A stretch of 64,000 nt of DNA, taken from Rhea pennata. Its lineage: Eukaryota > Chordata > Aves > Rheiformes > Rheidae. The DNA lies in the NCBI RefSeq assembly GCF_028389875.1, contig NC_084678.1, positions 16,770,899-16,834,898 on the forward strand, given 5' to 3'. Position numbers and translations under genes: made by a program. Under the pieces are notes generated by a model that saw only the letters and a list, made by a program, of their open reading frames with translations, searched no databases and had not been told where the DNA came from. Of this stretch, positions 41,171 through 54,199 are shown piece after piece (the stretch's first letter is position 1; each line of letters begins with the position of its first letter).

Positions 41171-42191
41171 GGAAAGAAAATAAAGACTTCTAACTTTCAA
41201 AAACGTCTTTATTAGACCCTAAAGAAACAAAGACAAAGAAATACAACATATTTTCCCTCTTTCAAATAACACTAAATTCTTTTTAGAAACATAAAAATAC
41301 TTCCTTTACTAATTGCAAGATTACATCCAACATCACAAGCTTCAGCCAGCTAAGCTATGAAAGACACGAACAAATGTGCTAGTGATCAACACAGTCATGT
41401 TTTAATAACATAACCTGTTTTACTCAAGGGTTAGGGACTTAATACTACTACAAAGCACAGTATCAGCACAGCATCATCACTAGGAAGACGTTACCAACAG
41501 AAGAACATCATTATACTCTAGCAGTAAAATCATCTCAGAAGGGTATAAAACAAGAACAGGGTACAGTCAGCCTCTTATTATACATTTATGGATTATATAA
41601 CTTATGAACTAATAATACCCTTATGCAGACACAGTCCAGTTCACTAAGAGCTGTATAGCCACCTCCACACAGCACTCTGGGGCATGAACTCATCGAGCAG
41701 TATTGGCTCAGGGATCCCTACACTTGAGCTCTGCCAATGACCTTTCTTTTCTCTGTAAAACTTCAATTATTCATATCAATAATATAATGTGTTGTGTATT
41801 GCCAATTTGCTTCATTCATGTTACCCTATTCCTCTTTATCCTGCATTTGCAGGCTCTTTATCCTGCATACAGGCGTCTGCTGGCAGTATTAAATGTATCA
41901 GGCCAAACATATCTGCAAACCCCCAGTCAGATAAACACTGTCATAACTTTTTGGTGCAAATTTGGCAATTGAGCATTTTGCTGGTATAGCTTAACGTTAA
42001 GGCCCTCCAAGCAATGACAGCAGCTTAAGCATCTAGGTCAGCAGAGCTAAACCAACTTTAGATGAAGGTCTTTGGCATAAACACACCAATTATCACCAGT
42101 CCCTGTTACTCAAACATCACAGACAATGAGAAGTCACTCTTGCAGTCCTCCAACTACAAAAAACACGCTAGGACAGAGCAATCACTGTGTC

Positions 42192-42212
42192 TTTTTTTTT
42201 TTTTTTTTTTTT
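42192..42212. repeat. Poly-T run
   Basis: Twenty-one consecutive T bases on the plus strand lie within a DNAJC5 intron. Confidence 0.85.
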
Positions 42213-45200
42213 GAGAATAAAATTTCATATAACTTTTAAAAAAACAAAGCCTCCCCGCAAAAAAAACCTCAAACCTCCTGCTTCCCAGAAACTACAGATT
42301 AAAACAGCAACCCTCTAATATATATATTAATTTATAGTCATTTAAAGTTAGCTATATTGGCACGATCTGTAGCAATATTTTAGACCTCATTATGTCATTC
42401 AAGATATGGGTATAAACCACCTAAAAATTAAAGACATAAATGACATTTCCAGCCTCAACTGCATAGCATTAAACTGTGTCATTTAAACCGGTCTGTCCAC
42501 GCGAAAAACCTAACACTCTTCTGCCCTAGGATCACCAGATTCTTCACATGGAAGTAGAGTACTGCAAGCAAATAGCAATAATGACATTAGTGTTCCCTGC
42601 CACTGAACTGCACAATCTGATCGAGTTTCCCCCAAAAAATCACCAGGAATAAGTGGTTCTCTGGTTATAAATGGGGCATAGCATACAGGATAAAACCTCT
42701 CTAAATTCCAACACTATGCTATAGGGATTGTATTGTGCATTGCTACACAAGGCAGGCCATCTCTATGCCTCCAGAAAAACATCTGCTCAGAACTCAACTT
42801 GTTAACCGACATAAAAAACATGACTTGCTTTTTCTACATTTGATGTCATCTGAATTAAGAACAATATTCTCCCCAGCAACTGAAAGTCCTCAGCACGTAT
42901 CCCTCAATACTGCAAATCAGAAAAAATCAGTTTTAAAATCCAAGCACACAGAGTAGTAGAACAGGCCCGAGAAAACTGTAAGGAAAGGATTAATGGCAAG
43001 TCAGATTTTAAGGAAAATATAAATTCACTAAGCCAGGTAGGACATTAAAAAAATATAAAAATAAAAAGGTTTTGGACATGCAAGACACTTGAGTTATCTT
43101 CACATTTCACACTCCTTCTCCCTGAATAATGTCAAATTTTACTGAAAGTCATTTAAAGGACATGAGGAGATGAGTTTCATACCTGCCCCATTTAATTCGT
43201 TAGCCCGTGGACATCTGGAAACATAAAAGGAGTGAAGACGAGATTTCCACAATAAAAATCTGAATTGAGCAGCATAGCTCCTATCACTGATATTACTATT
43301 TGTTGTTTTGGCATGAAAATACAATACAAGGCTCTTTCTTTTGAGGCCTGGCATATGTTGGAGGGGTGTGCCTTCATTGAAAATATTTTTGTTTCACTTT
43401 AGGTTAACTAAAATCGAGTAGATGTCCAGAAATAAATGCATAGTGAAGACACAGCAATTAAGTTTCTTGGGATAGCAGAAACTCATTCATTCCCCAGAGA
43501 TCAAAACTGGTTTTCATAGCACGGAAGGTGCTCGCTATGAGTGCTTTGCTAATGTAACCATGCTCATATAGCATATCAAAAACATATAAACCAGTATACC
43601 ATTCATATGTTTAAGTTGGTCTGGACCGTGTGGAGCTCAGGACCTAAGATCTTATTTTGTATCTTTATTAGGCATATTTGGCTAGAAACATATTCAGATA
43701 AATCACAGAGATGGGTAAAAGTGGTTTCAATTTAAAAGGACATCTTCTTACAGGAGACAAACTTTGGGGTAATTTCTAAGTAGATAGTATGGTTTCACCA
43801 ACAAACCTTTATTTTATACTACTATCAATCCTACAGAAACTGCTGATAGTTAATTCCACTTTCTCTCATTCTGCATACATTTAATATGCAAACTGTGAGA
43901 CAAAATTTGTCCTCAGTTCCACCATACAATCTTGTAATAGTATTTCATGGCTTTTAAAACAAACAAAACAAAAAATCTTCCCACTCCCAATTTAGAAATA
44001 ATAATGTAACTGAGAACAGCATTTATCCTACTGATTTTCCCACTAACTCCCTAGTGACTAACACGAAAATACACAGCTTGAATTTCTGACTGTAGACTTA
44101 GTTTGCAAACCTAGTAGTTAAGAGAAAAAACATCCTATAGACTTTAACTGAGTTATTCTAACATAGTAATGGGAATAAGAAATAGAACATCTGAAAAAAA
44201 TGCGTATTTTACAAACCAAGTTTTCAGACTAGAATCACACTTCAGAGGGCTTACAATAAAAATGTCAGTATGTTACTGTGTATAGTTTAATCACTGTCCT
44301 TCCCAAAACACACTGCTTTTAGTTTTGGTGTAAGGTATAGAATTAATCACGTTCGGTCTTTTATTCACTTAAAGCAATGGCGAAGAACATGAAGCTTTTG
44401 TGACTGCAATGTTTTTGCCCTTCCCGCTGATCTTAATACCAGACTGTAAGAGATGCCTCTTAACTCAGACCGTATACATGTCACGATGCTGTCAGCACAG
44501 CTTTGAGCTAGCATCAATGTTACGGGTAATCCTCTAACCAAGAGTGCCTCTTCCTGAAGACCTTTACCAGGGAAACAGTTAGATGCAAAACACCACTTAT
44601 CTTCATTTAGAGTTTTAAGTTTTTTGGTTTGGGGGATTTTTTAATAATACTTCACTCATCTGCGCATTTTAAACGGCAAGGAAGGAAGAGTGAAAACCGT
44701 TACTGAAAGATAATTTTTTTAACAGAAGAGGAACTAACTTGTCTTTATACAGAAGACATCAACTAAACAAATCACCGGAACAAACAGTTTTAAGATAAGA
44801 TGCTGGAAACTGGGGTAAAAAGCTGCATATTAGAGAACAACTACGGGAGACATAGAATAGAGATGCTGGATTTTCATCAACTGAGATAAACCTTCCATTT
44901 CCGTATCAGTAACAGAAACAAAATAAATTTGTGTTGATTTTTGTCCTTGTTATTATCCAAACCACTCTGCAAAACAATAATGGATGCCTGTGAAATTATA
45001 AATACAACATCTTCCAAACAACTTGTGATTAGGCCAATTTGCCTGGTCTTCCTAAGTTAACAGTGAATAGCAAGTCTCATGTGGAAAAGCAATTTTTGTA
45101 AGTGCAACAGAAACTCAGTAAGCCAGCACGCAAATTGGAAACTTTGTGTGAAAAGAAAAAAAGAATGAGGGAAACAAGTGTTAAGGAAGATAAAAATCCT

Positions 45201-47532
45201 CACTGTTTATCTTCCAGGAAACTTGTCAAATATTTCTGTTTAAAATGCATTTATTTTGCTCAGTGTTAAAAAATGGGCAACTTAAAACAGGTATGTTACT
45301 TTCTGCTATTAACTTTAGGGCAGTCAAAAGAAGCACTGATTTATTGGTGATTTGTCGAACCAAAACTCGATAATAATAATAAAAGGAACTTTGCAAGAAA
45401 AGACACGGTTCATCACTTATTTTCTTTCACCACTCTGATTTACTGCGCAGAGCAACTTCTTGAGACACACACTAGACTCATACTACACACAGAGAAGTTC
45501 CCTGGGCAACAGATCTAGTTACTGCTATTTGGTTTTGAACAGTAACTGAATCAGATTTTTAACCAGTTTAGAGTATATAAGCACGTCTGGCTATACCTTC
45601 TGAGAAATGAGTCATCTCAATTTTTGATTGAGCTACCAAACAGTTTAGTGTTCCCTGCCTACCTCACTTCCCTCCTCAACCTATAAAGAACAGTTGGCCA
45701 GGAGAGGCAAAATGAGGGTGTACTGTGAAGAGTGGAGGATCTAGGAGCTGCAGAAGTTAAGCAATGTAGGGTGAAAGGGAAAAAAGAGACATTTGCTCCC
45801 ACCAAAGTTCCACTGACCACTCGGAATATTCTCACCCTCTTCCAGAGTTCCCACCAAGCAGCTAGGACCCCTATCTGAACCTTTAAGTGAAAAAAGTTAG
45901 TTAAGGCATATTGAATAAGTCATCAAACTGGTTCAGATCAAACTAATTATTAGCCTGATCTGGAAGCATATCAGGATAACTCCAATCCCTGCCGAATCTG
46001 AACTAGAACATAACTAAAAAAAGGACTGTTTCAATTCCCTAAGCAAGATACCAGATGATTTCACAAGGTCCGCATGTGTCCCTTGTAAAGCATGTGAATA
46101 CTCGTTAATTTTATTCCTCTTTCACCCGCTGTTACCACAACCATCACATGCCTCTCATACAGACACACTGCTGCACTCTACTCTAGTATCTAAACAAGAT
46201 CTTAACACATCCCATTTTATCTGCTGATCACACTTCTCTCATCTTTCTAAATAATCAGAAGCAGGAACTCTAGCTTCATGCTGACTTTACAGCTACAAAG
46301 AAATAAAGAAGGATTAAGACATTTCCTAACATACTTCCTAAAAACTGCGCTTTAACTGCACATCAAGTAATGATAGATGCAACACGAAATTATAAACATC
46401 TCGGTGCAAACAAGTCTTGGTAGAATGAATCTGTGCCTACTATATTCTAGATTATTTACAGACGTTGTCACTATTAACTCCAGACATTTTTGTGGGCTGT
46501 TAAGATTTCAAAGTCCCCCTCCTTTCTATAAGCATCTTTATAACTAAATTACATTATTACAGCAAGTATTCCTAAATCTTCATACCATTAAAAGCAGATT
46601 CATAAGAAAAACCCTTTAATGACTGGCCTAATCCAGACAAAGGCCCAAATATATTTTACATACTGTCCCTAAAACTGTGACTCAAAAATTACAAAATATT
46701 CCTGAGACATGAATAAAATTGCTAGGATACAACAATCACAGTAACAAAAAATCCTGTTAAGATATAAAATATGTAATGACAGACGGAAGAGAAAAGAATA
46801 TTTCATTTGAAATACAACCAAAAATTTAAAGGCATAAAAGGAGAAAAGAAACAAACAGAAAACCTATGCAAGTCTACTTTTTGTAAATTTGTGCGTGGCT
46901 ACCGTAATAGATTACTCTACTTTGCACTTTTCCCCACTTTCACTGCAAACTATTATCAACATATAGATCCTACATATTCCCTTCTTCTAGACTATCCTAT
47001 GACAGTTGCAATAAATACTCCAGAATATCCATAGCTACCGCATAACACGATTTTAACAAGAAATGAAACAAAGTAAAGTTCTGCAAATCTCATATTACAA
47101 TAGTGTGATAGTATACAATAGTATTCCTAGATCAAAGTTAAAATTTGATTCTTTATAGATATGTAAATATACTGTATATTACTCAGAATAAGGAAATGGT
47201 TAGAATGAAACTACTTATGTTGATAAATCATCCAGTACTGCTTTAATGCAATGAATAAACCAGGGTAGTGGCACCCTTCTCATTGTGAAAAGAGAAGAGG
47301 AGAATGTAAGCAGGAGGTTGCAGTTAGATTTTTTTGATTGTTTTTTTCCTAACAATTTCTCCTCCATGTTATTATATATTGCATGTCTTTATAATCAAGT
47401 CTAAAGAAATATTTACTTCTCTAATTCATCTGCCAGAACTCATCAGACCATTATTATCATAAAAACACAAGTTAATGGAAGCATACTCGTAACTGCTCCT
47501 TTTGTGCTGCTATTTTAAATTGTTAAGACAGA

Positions 47533-47570
47533 AATATATATGTGTGTGTATATATAACATATACACACAC

Positions 47571-47616
<46 letters not shown>

Positions 47617-47642
47617 ATTTATGTATGTATATATGTATATTT
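47533..47642. repeat. Compound (TA)n/(TG)n/(CA)n microsatellite
   Basis: Blocks of TA, TG, AC and TACA units run for about 110 bases. Open frames on both strands here are Tyr/Ile/Cys or His/Thr-rich artefacts. Confidence 0.9.
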
Positions 47643-48386
47643 ACCATGTCATCAAAAAATGAGCTGGCTAACACTGCTTTGGAAGGAGGTAACTGCATGC
47701 CACCAAGTTTTTCTATTTCTTCCCCCATTCCTCCATCAAAATTTAGATCACAGAGCTGAAGTATATTTTTAAAAAACAAAACCAGAAAACTTTAATCAAA
47801 AAACTCTATTCTCATTACAAAATACTTAAGGAGATCATGAATGAAAAAAGAGAGAAAAGCTGCTAATTTAAAGCAAGCTGGGTCTAAAGCACTTTTTTCT
47901 GTCTGTGTGGGAACTACTATACCACTGCCTACCACATGCCTTGAATTTTCTTCAACTGATGCACTCACAAGATCATTCAAAACTTACACCTCTAAGAAAA
48001 ACGTACTGTAATTTTACAATTGGCACTTCAACATGTTCGAATTGAAAGTGTTTCAGCGTTACTGAAGAAGGCAGAATAGGATTTTTAAAAGGTACATTTT
48101 AGTGCAATATAGAAACAAGGTAAGTACAATTAGGAGAAATTGCCAGGACATCTCTCTCACTCTAACCCAAGAAAAATCTACATATCAACAAAGTACTAAA
48201 AAATCTGCAGCTTAAAATCAACAGTTTTAACTCTTTCAATTATTCTGCAGCTAAAAAGTGCATTATGCTTTTTGATAGCTCTACCACTTCATTAAAAATC
48301 TTAAAATAATGTTTTGAGGAACTTTTCTTCTGAAATGCAATTCTTTTACAGTTTACACTGATAGGAAACAGTACCTCTGAAGCTTT

Positions 48387-48497
48387 TAAATATATATTTA
48401 TATATACATACATATACACACACATGCACATGTACATACATGTATACACATGTATTATATATATGTGTATACATATATATGTGTATAATACATGTAC
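48387..48497. repeat. Second TA/TG/CA microsatellite with inverted repeats
   Basis: A TA- and CA-rich tract about 750 bases from the first. It contains GTATACACAT at 48,442-48,451, matched in inverse at 48,463-48,472, and ACATGTATTATA near 48,449, matched in inverse at 48,484-48,495. The tract can therefore fold back on itself. Confidence 0.85.
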
Positions 48498-48614
48498 TTT
48501 ATAACTACTGTGCTGCTTTTATGGGTTAAAAATACAGTAATCGAATTTCTAACTAAATCTTAAAATATACTACTGTTCAAATTCCTATCTTTCAAGATTA
48601 AAAAATAGTCACTA

Positions 48615-48628
48615 GTTAACCGGTTAAC
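48615..48628. promoter_or_regulatory. Perfect palindrome GTTAACCGGTTAAC
   Basis: A 14-base perfect dyad whose centre, AACCGGTT, is the Grainyhead-like (GRHL/TFCP2) consensus. It is intronic in DNAJC5. The motif is exact; any function is inferred. Confidence 0.35.
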
Positions 48629-51600
48629 CAAAATCATCACATAGTGGTTGACACAGTAACAAAACCATCATAATAAAAAACACACTAAAACAATGGTGAA
48701 AATCAATGTATAGCTTCTGAGAGATTATAAATGTTGGCAATATGATGATACTATATGCTGACCAAGTGTACCAAGATCAGTCCCCTAATCCCTCTTCGCC
48801 CCCCCCCCCCAAGTTTTGTTTTGCAAGAGTCCAGAGAATCGCCAAATATTCCTGAATGTCTAAAAGAGCTTTATTGGCCAGTAACTAAAGAATTAAATAC
48901 ACAAAGTATTTATATAGATCAGTTCTATAAGATCAGTTCTACTGATTTTTATTATTGGAGCACAAATAAAGCAATTTTTTTTTTACAATGTTGAAAAAAA
49001 TCACTTTGATCATCAGTGTTAGGTAAGTTCCTCATACCTCCATCTATGTATTTTTGACACGATCCATCTGTCTTACAGCACAGGTGGTCATACAACTATT
49101 TCCTGAGACTGTAAACTGGTCCACTGCAGTCCTTTGTGCCATCTGTTTGCAAGTTTGGGGTCACATCATGAAAATTAAAGGACTTGCCAAACAGAACACA
49201 AACCTACTCTTTGAAAATTTATTTCCTCAGACTAGCGGTGGGAGACAGAAGGACCACACCTTCCTAAGAACAGACAATCCCTCTATGTGCCACTCCGTCA
49301 CCTACCCAGTGAGTCATGAAACAGGCAAGTAAACCTCAAGGAGGATGACCACTGCAGGAGCTGCGGAAGAAGCCAGTGTGCCCTCGGGCCTGCTGGACAG
49401 CTCCAGAGGAGCAAGCCCGACCAGCAAGCCTTTCCTCCCAGTTTTAGTCTCATCCACAACGACAGGATTCTTGATGTGAATGAAAAATTAAGTGGCAAAG
49501 CAAAACAGACAGGACTCATATGGCTCAAGATCAAACTGTGAATGAAAAGCAGTTAGCTTATTAAAATTATCTTAAAGTAACTCCAATGCCTGCATGTTTG
49601 ACAGGATGGAAAAGCAGTAAAAATGCTGGAGGATACTGTTTTGCATGCTTTGGGGAAGATACTAGAGCATTCAATTGTATACGTAATAGAAGCTTTGTAT
49701 GAAAGTTCTGTCAATCTGTTTCCTTTGCAAACGTATAGAAATAGTATTTAAATCTGGATATTAACATCAATAGTACTTTAAAAAGAAAACACTGGCAAAC
49801 CGAACAAAAGGGAGAAACATGGCTAATTATAACAGACAAATAATAATAATAATAAAAGTCTTTTTCATGGACAAAAAAAAATCTGCAGAACCATTTTCTG
49901 ATCTTATATTATGTCCACTTTCCTGTCAGCAAATTTTACTTTTAACCAAAACCATATTTTATTAAGTAATTCACTCAGGCTGCAATTAATATTCACTGTC
50001 AAAGTGCCTTAAACACAAAGAAAAATCTCTCTCAAAGTTTACTAAGAGAAGATACAAGATGATTAGCAGCATCATTGATGATGACTACTACCTCCTAATA
50101 GCGTAACTTGCAAATTAGACTTCATAACTGAAGTTAGGTTGATGACCATGCTCCATCAGTCACAAATCGCATGGGCTTACTACAACTGAGTTACCAAAAA
50201 AAAAAAAAAATCAAAAAAACTAACTCATCAAAAAACAGATTTCTTGGTATTTATAAACAACTGAAAGATTATTTATACTTTTTGGATATGATCAACACAG
50301 AGATAAGATCTATGTTAAAAGACAAAACATATTACAAAGCCATGACTTTTTTCAGATATTCACTGATAAGAGACAGTTAGATAAAGCACACAACCGCCCT
50401 GTGAAGCTAGGAAACCACTACGTTAGTCTTCCAGCACTTTGCATCTACAGCCTATTATTTATCAATACAAAGCATCAAAAAATTAGCAGGAAAAAAAGTC
50501 TCAGACTAAGCTGCAGCTTCTTCCCTTTCATTTAAAGGCAGTGAGCAGTAACTAAAATGAAATAAAGAAGGAAGGAAAGAAAAAATATTCATTCATGCTT
50601 ATAAAAACTTATTTGATTGAAAATCTCATCTCCAATTTCTAGGTCATCCACAATACAGGTTCCACAGGGCCAAAGCTAGCACCATGACAAGTTTCTCAGA
50701 AGTACATGGAGCACCACAGAGCACAACCTTAAACCACGAGTCTTAGAGCACAGGAAGGCAATCAAGAAAAATAAATATTTTTTCATTTTACAGTCCACAT
50801 ATTAAAGATAATTTCTCATCATCTCTAGCTTCTGTCTCCCCTCTTTCCTCACTCCTAAAGCATAATTTTATTTAGAGTTATTAGAGCTAAGTCACTAATG
50901 CCAATGAATTTGACATCTATTTCTTAGGATCTTCTAGTCAGATTAGGACTCTGCCATTTTATATGAAATACAAACAAAAACGTAAACAGTAATCCCAATC
51001 AGCCATAAATTAATGGATTCCTTAAAACCTAAAACCATTTCATCTGAAATTGAGTTTATAATAATAATTTTAACTTAAACATGGCTGATAATATCCAAGA
51101 ATTTAAACAAGTAAACATCTTGAAATATTTTAAAAGGAAAATTAAGAATCTTTTGTCTCCTTTCAGAGATGCATACTTTTGATAGCTTAACTTACCAATG
51201 AAATGGCTGAAACATCACCAGTCAGCCACTGGCGGCCCACAAGTTTTTGCCTCAACAGTAGCAAATTAATAAGGTATCTAAATACGTATTTAACATTTTC
51301 ATTTCCTTAAGAGATGCTAATATGAGACTATCAGACAGATATTAGCTGTAGGAATAATTTCTTTGTATTGATGCAAGATGATTTACCAAATTTATGCAAT
51401 TTTTTAAAGCTCTATGGCATAAGAGTGAATATTATGCATACAGAGCTCTACAGCAATGACTCTCAGCATACATTGCATGGAAAACAATGGATCAATAAAA
51501 ACAAACCTAAAGAAAATAAAAAGTGTTTAGCTTTCCTTTCTTTTTACAGCGACAGTCAGGCATGGACGGCTTTCACCTTGCTCTCCAAGGGAGAAACGGC

Positions 51601-52849
51601 TCTATCGGTGTAATATACTCCAATAATAAAGTCAACTGCATTGTGTCACTATGCATATAACAGCAAGATACTGATAAAGCATAAAAGCAAGAGCAAAGCG
51701 CTATCTGTAAATTCACTGCCTATGCTTCATCCAGTTACATTCAAAGAGAACATCATAAGAATTACCTGACTAGAATTCTTAATTCAAGAACCAGAAAATA
51801 CTGCACAAATAAATAAAATTGTGCTTCCTTTGCAAGTTTCTTGTTTTAAAGCCTGGATTTACTTTCCATTGTCAATACATCATTAAACACATAATAATCT
51901 GAGCAGTAACAAATTATTTTTTAAAAAATAAGTAGAACAATATAAGGAAGGGGAAGCAAAAAAAAAAAGGGGGGGAATCCCTCAAGCTAAGAACAGTCAT
52001 CATGAATCATAGATTGCACATAATATAAATAACTTTCATTTAGAATTCACCTTTGCAGGCCTCTTGATTTCTTTTTTGGAATTTTTCACAGCTCAGAGAC
52101 AGAGGATGCAAGCCCCTAAAACACCATGGTTCTCTCAACTAAGGAATGCGCATGTGGGTGGGAGGAGGAGAAAGACGGGATTTCCACCACCACCCAAAGC
52201 AGGAGGTCCCCAAGGAAGACACAATGCCTATAATTTTTCCAATGCTGTATCACAAACGGATGCTTTATGAAATCTGTAGCAAACTGAGAAGACTTGCTTT
52301 GTCCCACAAAGACAGAGCACCCCAAGAGCCAATTCCACACACACCCCAAATCCAGGTTCAAGAAACGCCTTAGTAATCGGCCACCTTTACGATCCAGACC
52401 CAGCAGACAGCAGGAAGAGGCAGGAATATCCCACCTTCCCCTGAGGCACTCCATTCTCTCTCCAGTGCCCTCTCCTCCAGCTCCCCTCACAGCAAAATCT
52501 CCCTCTTAATTTTTAATTCTCCCACCCTACTGCCCACCTCTACTAGCACCCCGCCCTTCCTGGCCACTGCACCTCCCCAGCTCCCCTTGCCCCCTTCATC
52601 CTCTGCCCTTCTCCTCTCTCTGTGAGCTCCATCATCCTCCTCACTCCGCATTGCCCCTTCCCCTACGCCTGGCAGCTCCTCCCAGCCCTTCTCCATACCC
52701 CTTCTCCTCCCCCCTTCCATGCCCTACCACTCCCCCCCAAACCCATCTTCCTTCCCCCTCAGCTCCTTCATCTCTCCAGAAACCCCATCCACTCTGCCTC
52801 ATCCCTCTGCCCCCCAGTGCAAAGCCCCTCAATGTCCCCCCACCCCCTT

Positions 52850-53300
52850 GCCTGGTCCCATCCCCCTCAGCCCCGCAACATCCCCCCCATGCCTCTCTCT
52901 TGCCTGGTCCATCCCCTCAGCCCCCCAGTATCCTCCACATCCTATTGCTAGGCCTGGCCCCATCCCCTCAGCCCCCCCATCCCACCCTCATGCCTGGCCT
53001 TCATCCTCCTCAGCCAGCTAATAACCCCCCCATCCCCTCAGCCCCCCAATGCCCCCCCCTCTTACCCTCCGGCTTTGCCCTGTCCCCTCAGCCCCCCAAT
53101 ATCCCCTCACCTCACCCCCCCGCCTGGCCCCGGCCCCATCCCCTCAGCCCCTAATATCTCCCCATCTCACCCCTAGGCTTGGTCCCATCCCCTCAGCCCC
53201 CCCAATATCCCCTCATCTCACCCCCATGGCTCCATCCCCTCAGCCCCCCAGTATCCCCCCGGCCTGGCCCCGTCCCCTCAGCGCCCCCCATCCCGCTTCC
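52850..53300. repeat. C-rich minisatellite in DNAJC5 intron 1
   Basis: About ten degenerate units are built around CCCATCCCCTCAGCCCCCC followed by AATATCCCC or similar, with spacing of roughly 36-58 bases. The G-rich complement is the sense strand of DNAJC5 and lies 130-580 bases inside intron 1. The Pro/Ser-rich open frames across it are artefacts. Looser C-rich sequence extends it to about 52,550. Confidence 0.8.
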
Positions 53301-53432
53301 CCGCCTGGCCGCCCCCGGCCGCCCGCGCCGCAGCGCCCCCCCCCCGGCACCGCCACCTCCATCTTGGCGTCCGGCCTGCGGGCCGGGCCCGGCGGGGCGA
53401 GCGAGGCCCCAGCCGCGCCGCGCCGCGCTCAC

Positions 53433-53700
53433 CTGCGCCCCGCGGGCGGGCGGGCGGGCGGGGGCCGGGCAGCCCCGCGCAGGAGGCCGCCTCGGCGGTG
53501 TCGCGTCGTTTCGCGGCGCGGTGCGGCGCGGCGGCTGCTCACAGCGACGAGGCGGCCGGGCCGGGCCGGGCCGGGTAGCGGCGGCGCCCCCCGCCCTCAG
53601 CAGCTGCCGCGCTCGCCGCCGCCGCCGCCGCGCGCCCTCCGCCAGACACCGAGCGGCACCCGGCGTCGCCGACCGCGGGCGGGGGAGGGGCGAGCGCCGC
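53433..53700 (-). other. DNAJC5: Probable DNAJC5 non-coding exon 1
   Basis: CpG-dense sequence ends on the minus strand in GCAG|GTGAGC, with the exon's last base at 53433. No ATG is seen on the minus strand within the core of the exon. The start is not defined by a TATA box. It is taken as downstream of the GC boxes at 53,721-53,743, so the 5' limit is approximate. Confidence 0.5.
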
Positions 53701-53860
53701 CGCACGGCGACTGCGCGCGCGCCCCCGCCCCGCCCCCGCCCCGCGCGGGCGCGAGCACGCAGCCCCCCTCAAACCCCCCCCCACCCGCGGCGAGGCGCGC
53801 GCGCGGGTGTGTGTGTGGGGGGGGGGGGGGGGGGGGGGGGCTGAGCTGCGCATGCGCGCA
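53701..53860 (-). promoter_or_regulatory. DNAJC5: DNAJC5 CpG-island promoter
   Basis: Tandem GC boxes (CCCCGCCCC units, Sp1 type) lie at 53,721-53,743 and a perfect NRF1 site, TGCGCATGCGC, at 53,847-53,857. There is no TATA. This is typical of a broad housekeeping-type promoter. The neighbouring (GT)n/poly-G tract lies inside it. Confidence 0.6.
53807..53840. repeat. (GT)n followed by 24-base poly-G
   Basis: A short GT repeat runs into 24 consecutive G bases (53,817-53,840), the longest G homopolymer in the window. Its length may be unstable or poorly sequenced. Confidence 0.85.
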
Positions 53861-54023
53861 GGGAGATTTGCGGGTGGAGGTATGCTGTGGGCTGCGTGGC
53901 AGCGTTACGCGCGTCGCGGAGCCGCGCGAGTCCGCGCGCGTTTGCGGGAGACACCGACACGCGCCAAAAAGCTCCCAGAAAAGCGTTCAGAACGATGGGA
54001 GGAAGGAGGAAAAAAAGAACTCT

Positions 54024-54095
54024 TTCCCTGACCGGGAATCGAACCCGGGCCGCGGCGGTGAGAGCGCCGAATCCTAACCACTAGACCACCAGGGA
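54024..54095 (-). tRNA. tRNA-Glu (anticodon CTC)
   Basis: A 72-base nuclear tRNA gene on the minus strand. Its 5' end begins TCCCTGGTGGTCTAGTGG, its 3' end is TCAGGGAA, and the 7-base acceptor strands pair. The anticodon loop is CTCTCAC on a five-pair stem, with the CTC anticodon at 54,060-54,062. The T arm holds GGTTCGATTCC, the Pol III B box, and TGGTCTAGTGG serves as the A box. It matches the vertebrate tRNA-Glu-CTC sequence I know. It has no intron, and CCA is not encoded. A run of T on the minus strand (complement of 54,011-54,016) is the Pol III terminator. It lies about 300 bases upstream of the DNAJC5 promoter in the same orientation. Confidence 0.97.
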
Positions 54096-54161
54096 GCTCT
54101 GAGTGAAACTTTCCGCTCGGCACTTGTCAGGAGTCCCGCCGGGCCGGTCGCTGCCGCGCGG

Positions 54162-54179
54162 CGGCGCCCCCTGGCGGCG
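54162..54179. promoter_or_regulatory. CTCF-type site
   Basis: GCGCCCCCTGGCGGC, within 54,162-54,179, matches the core of the CTCF consensus (on the other strand GCCGCCAGGGGGCGC). It is 67 bases from the tRNA-Glu gene. Together they make a plausible insulator or boundary between the TPD52L2 and DNAJC5 domains. Binding is inferred. Confidence 0.6.
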
Positions 54180-54199
54180 AGGGGCGGAGCTGCAGGCGG

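Larger units (their letters stand above)
35952..53432 (-). other. DNAJC5: Large first intron of DNAJC5
   Basis: About 17.5 kb, AT-rich to near 52,000, then strongly C-rich towards the promoter. It contains microsatellites and homopolymers listed separately, a GRHL-like palindrome at 48,615-48,628, and a moderately GC-richer segment at 49,230-49,460 that I cannot identify. No coding exon is supported and no SINE, LINE or LTR element is recognised. Confidence 0.5.

Noticed and set aside
52651-54077. Pro/Ser-rich long frames (167 and 342 codons)
   Set aside because: They translate the C-rich minisatellite and the DNAJC5 CpG island.
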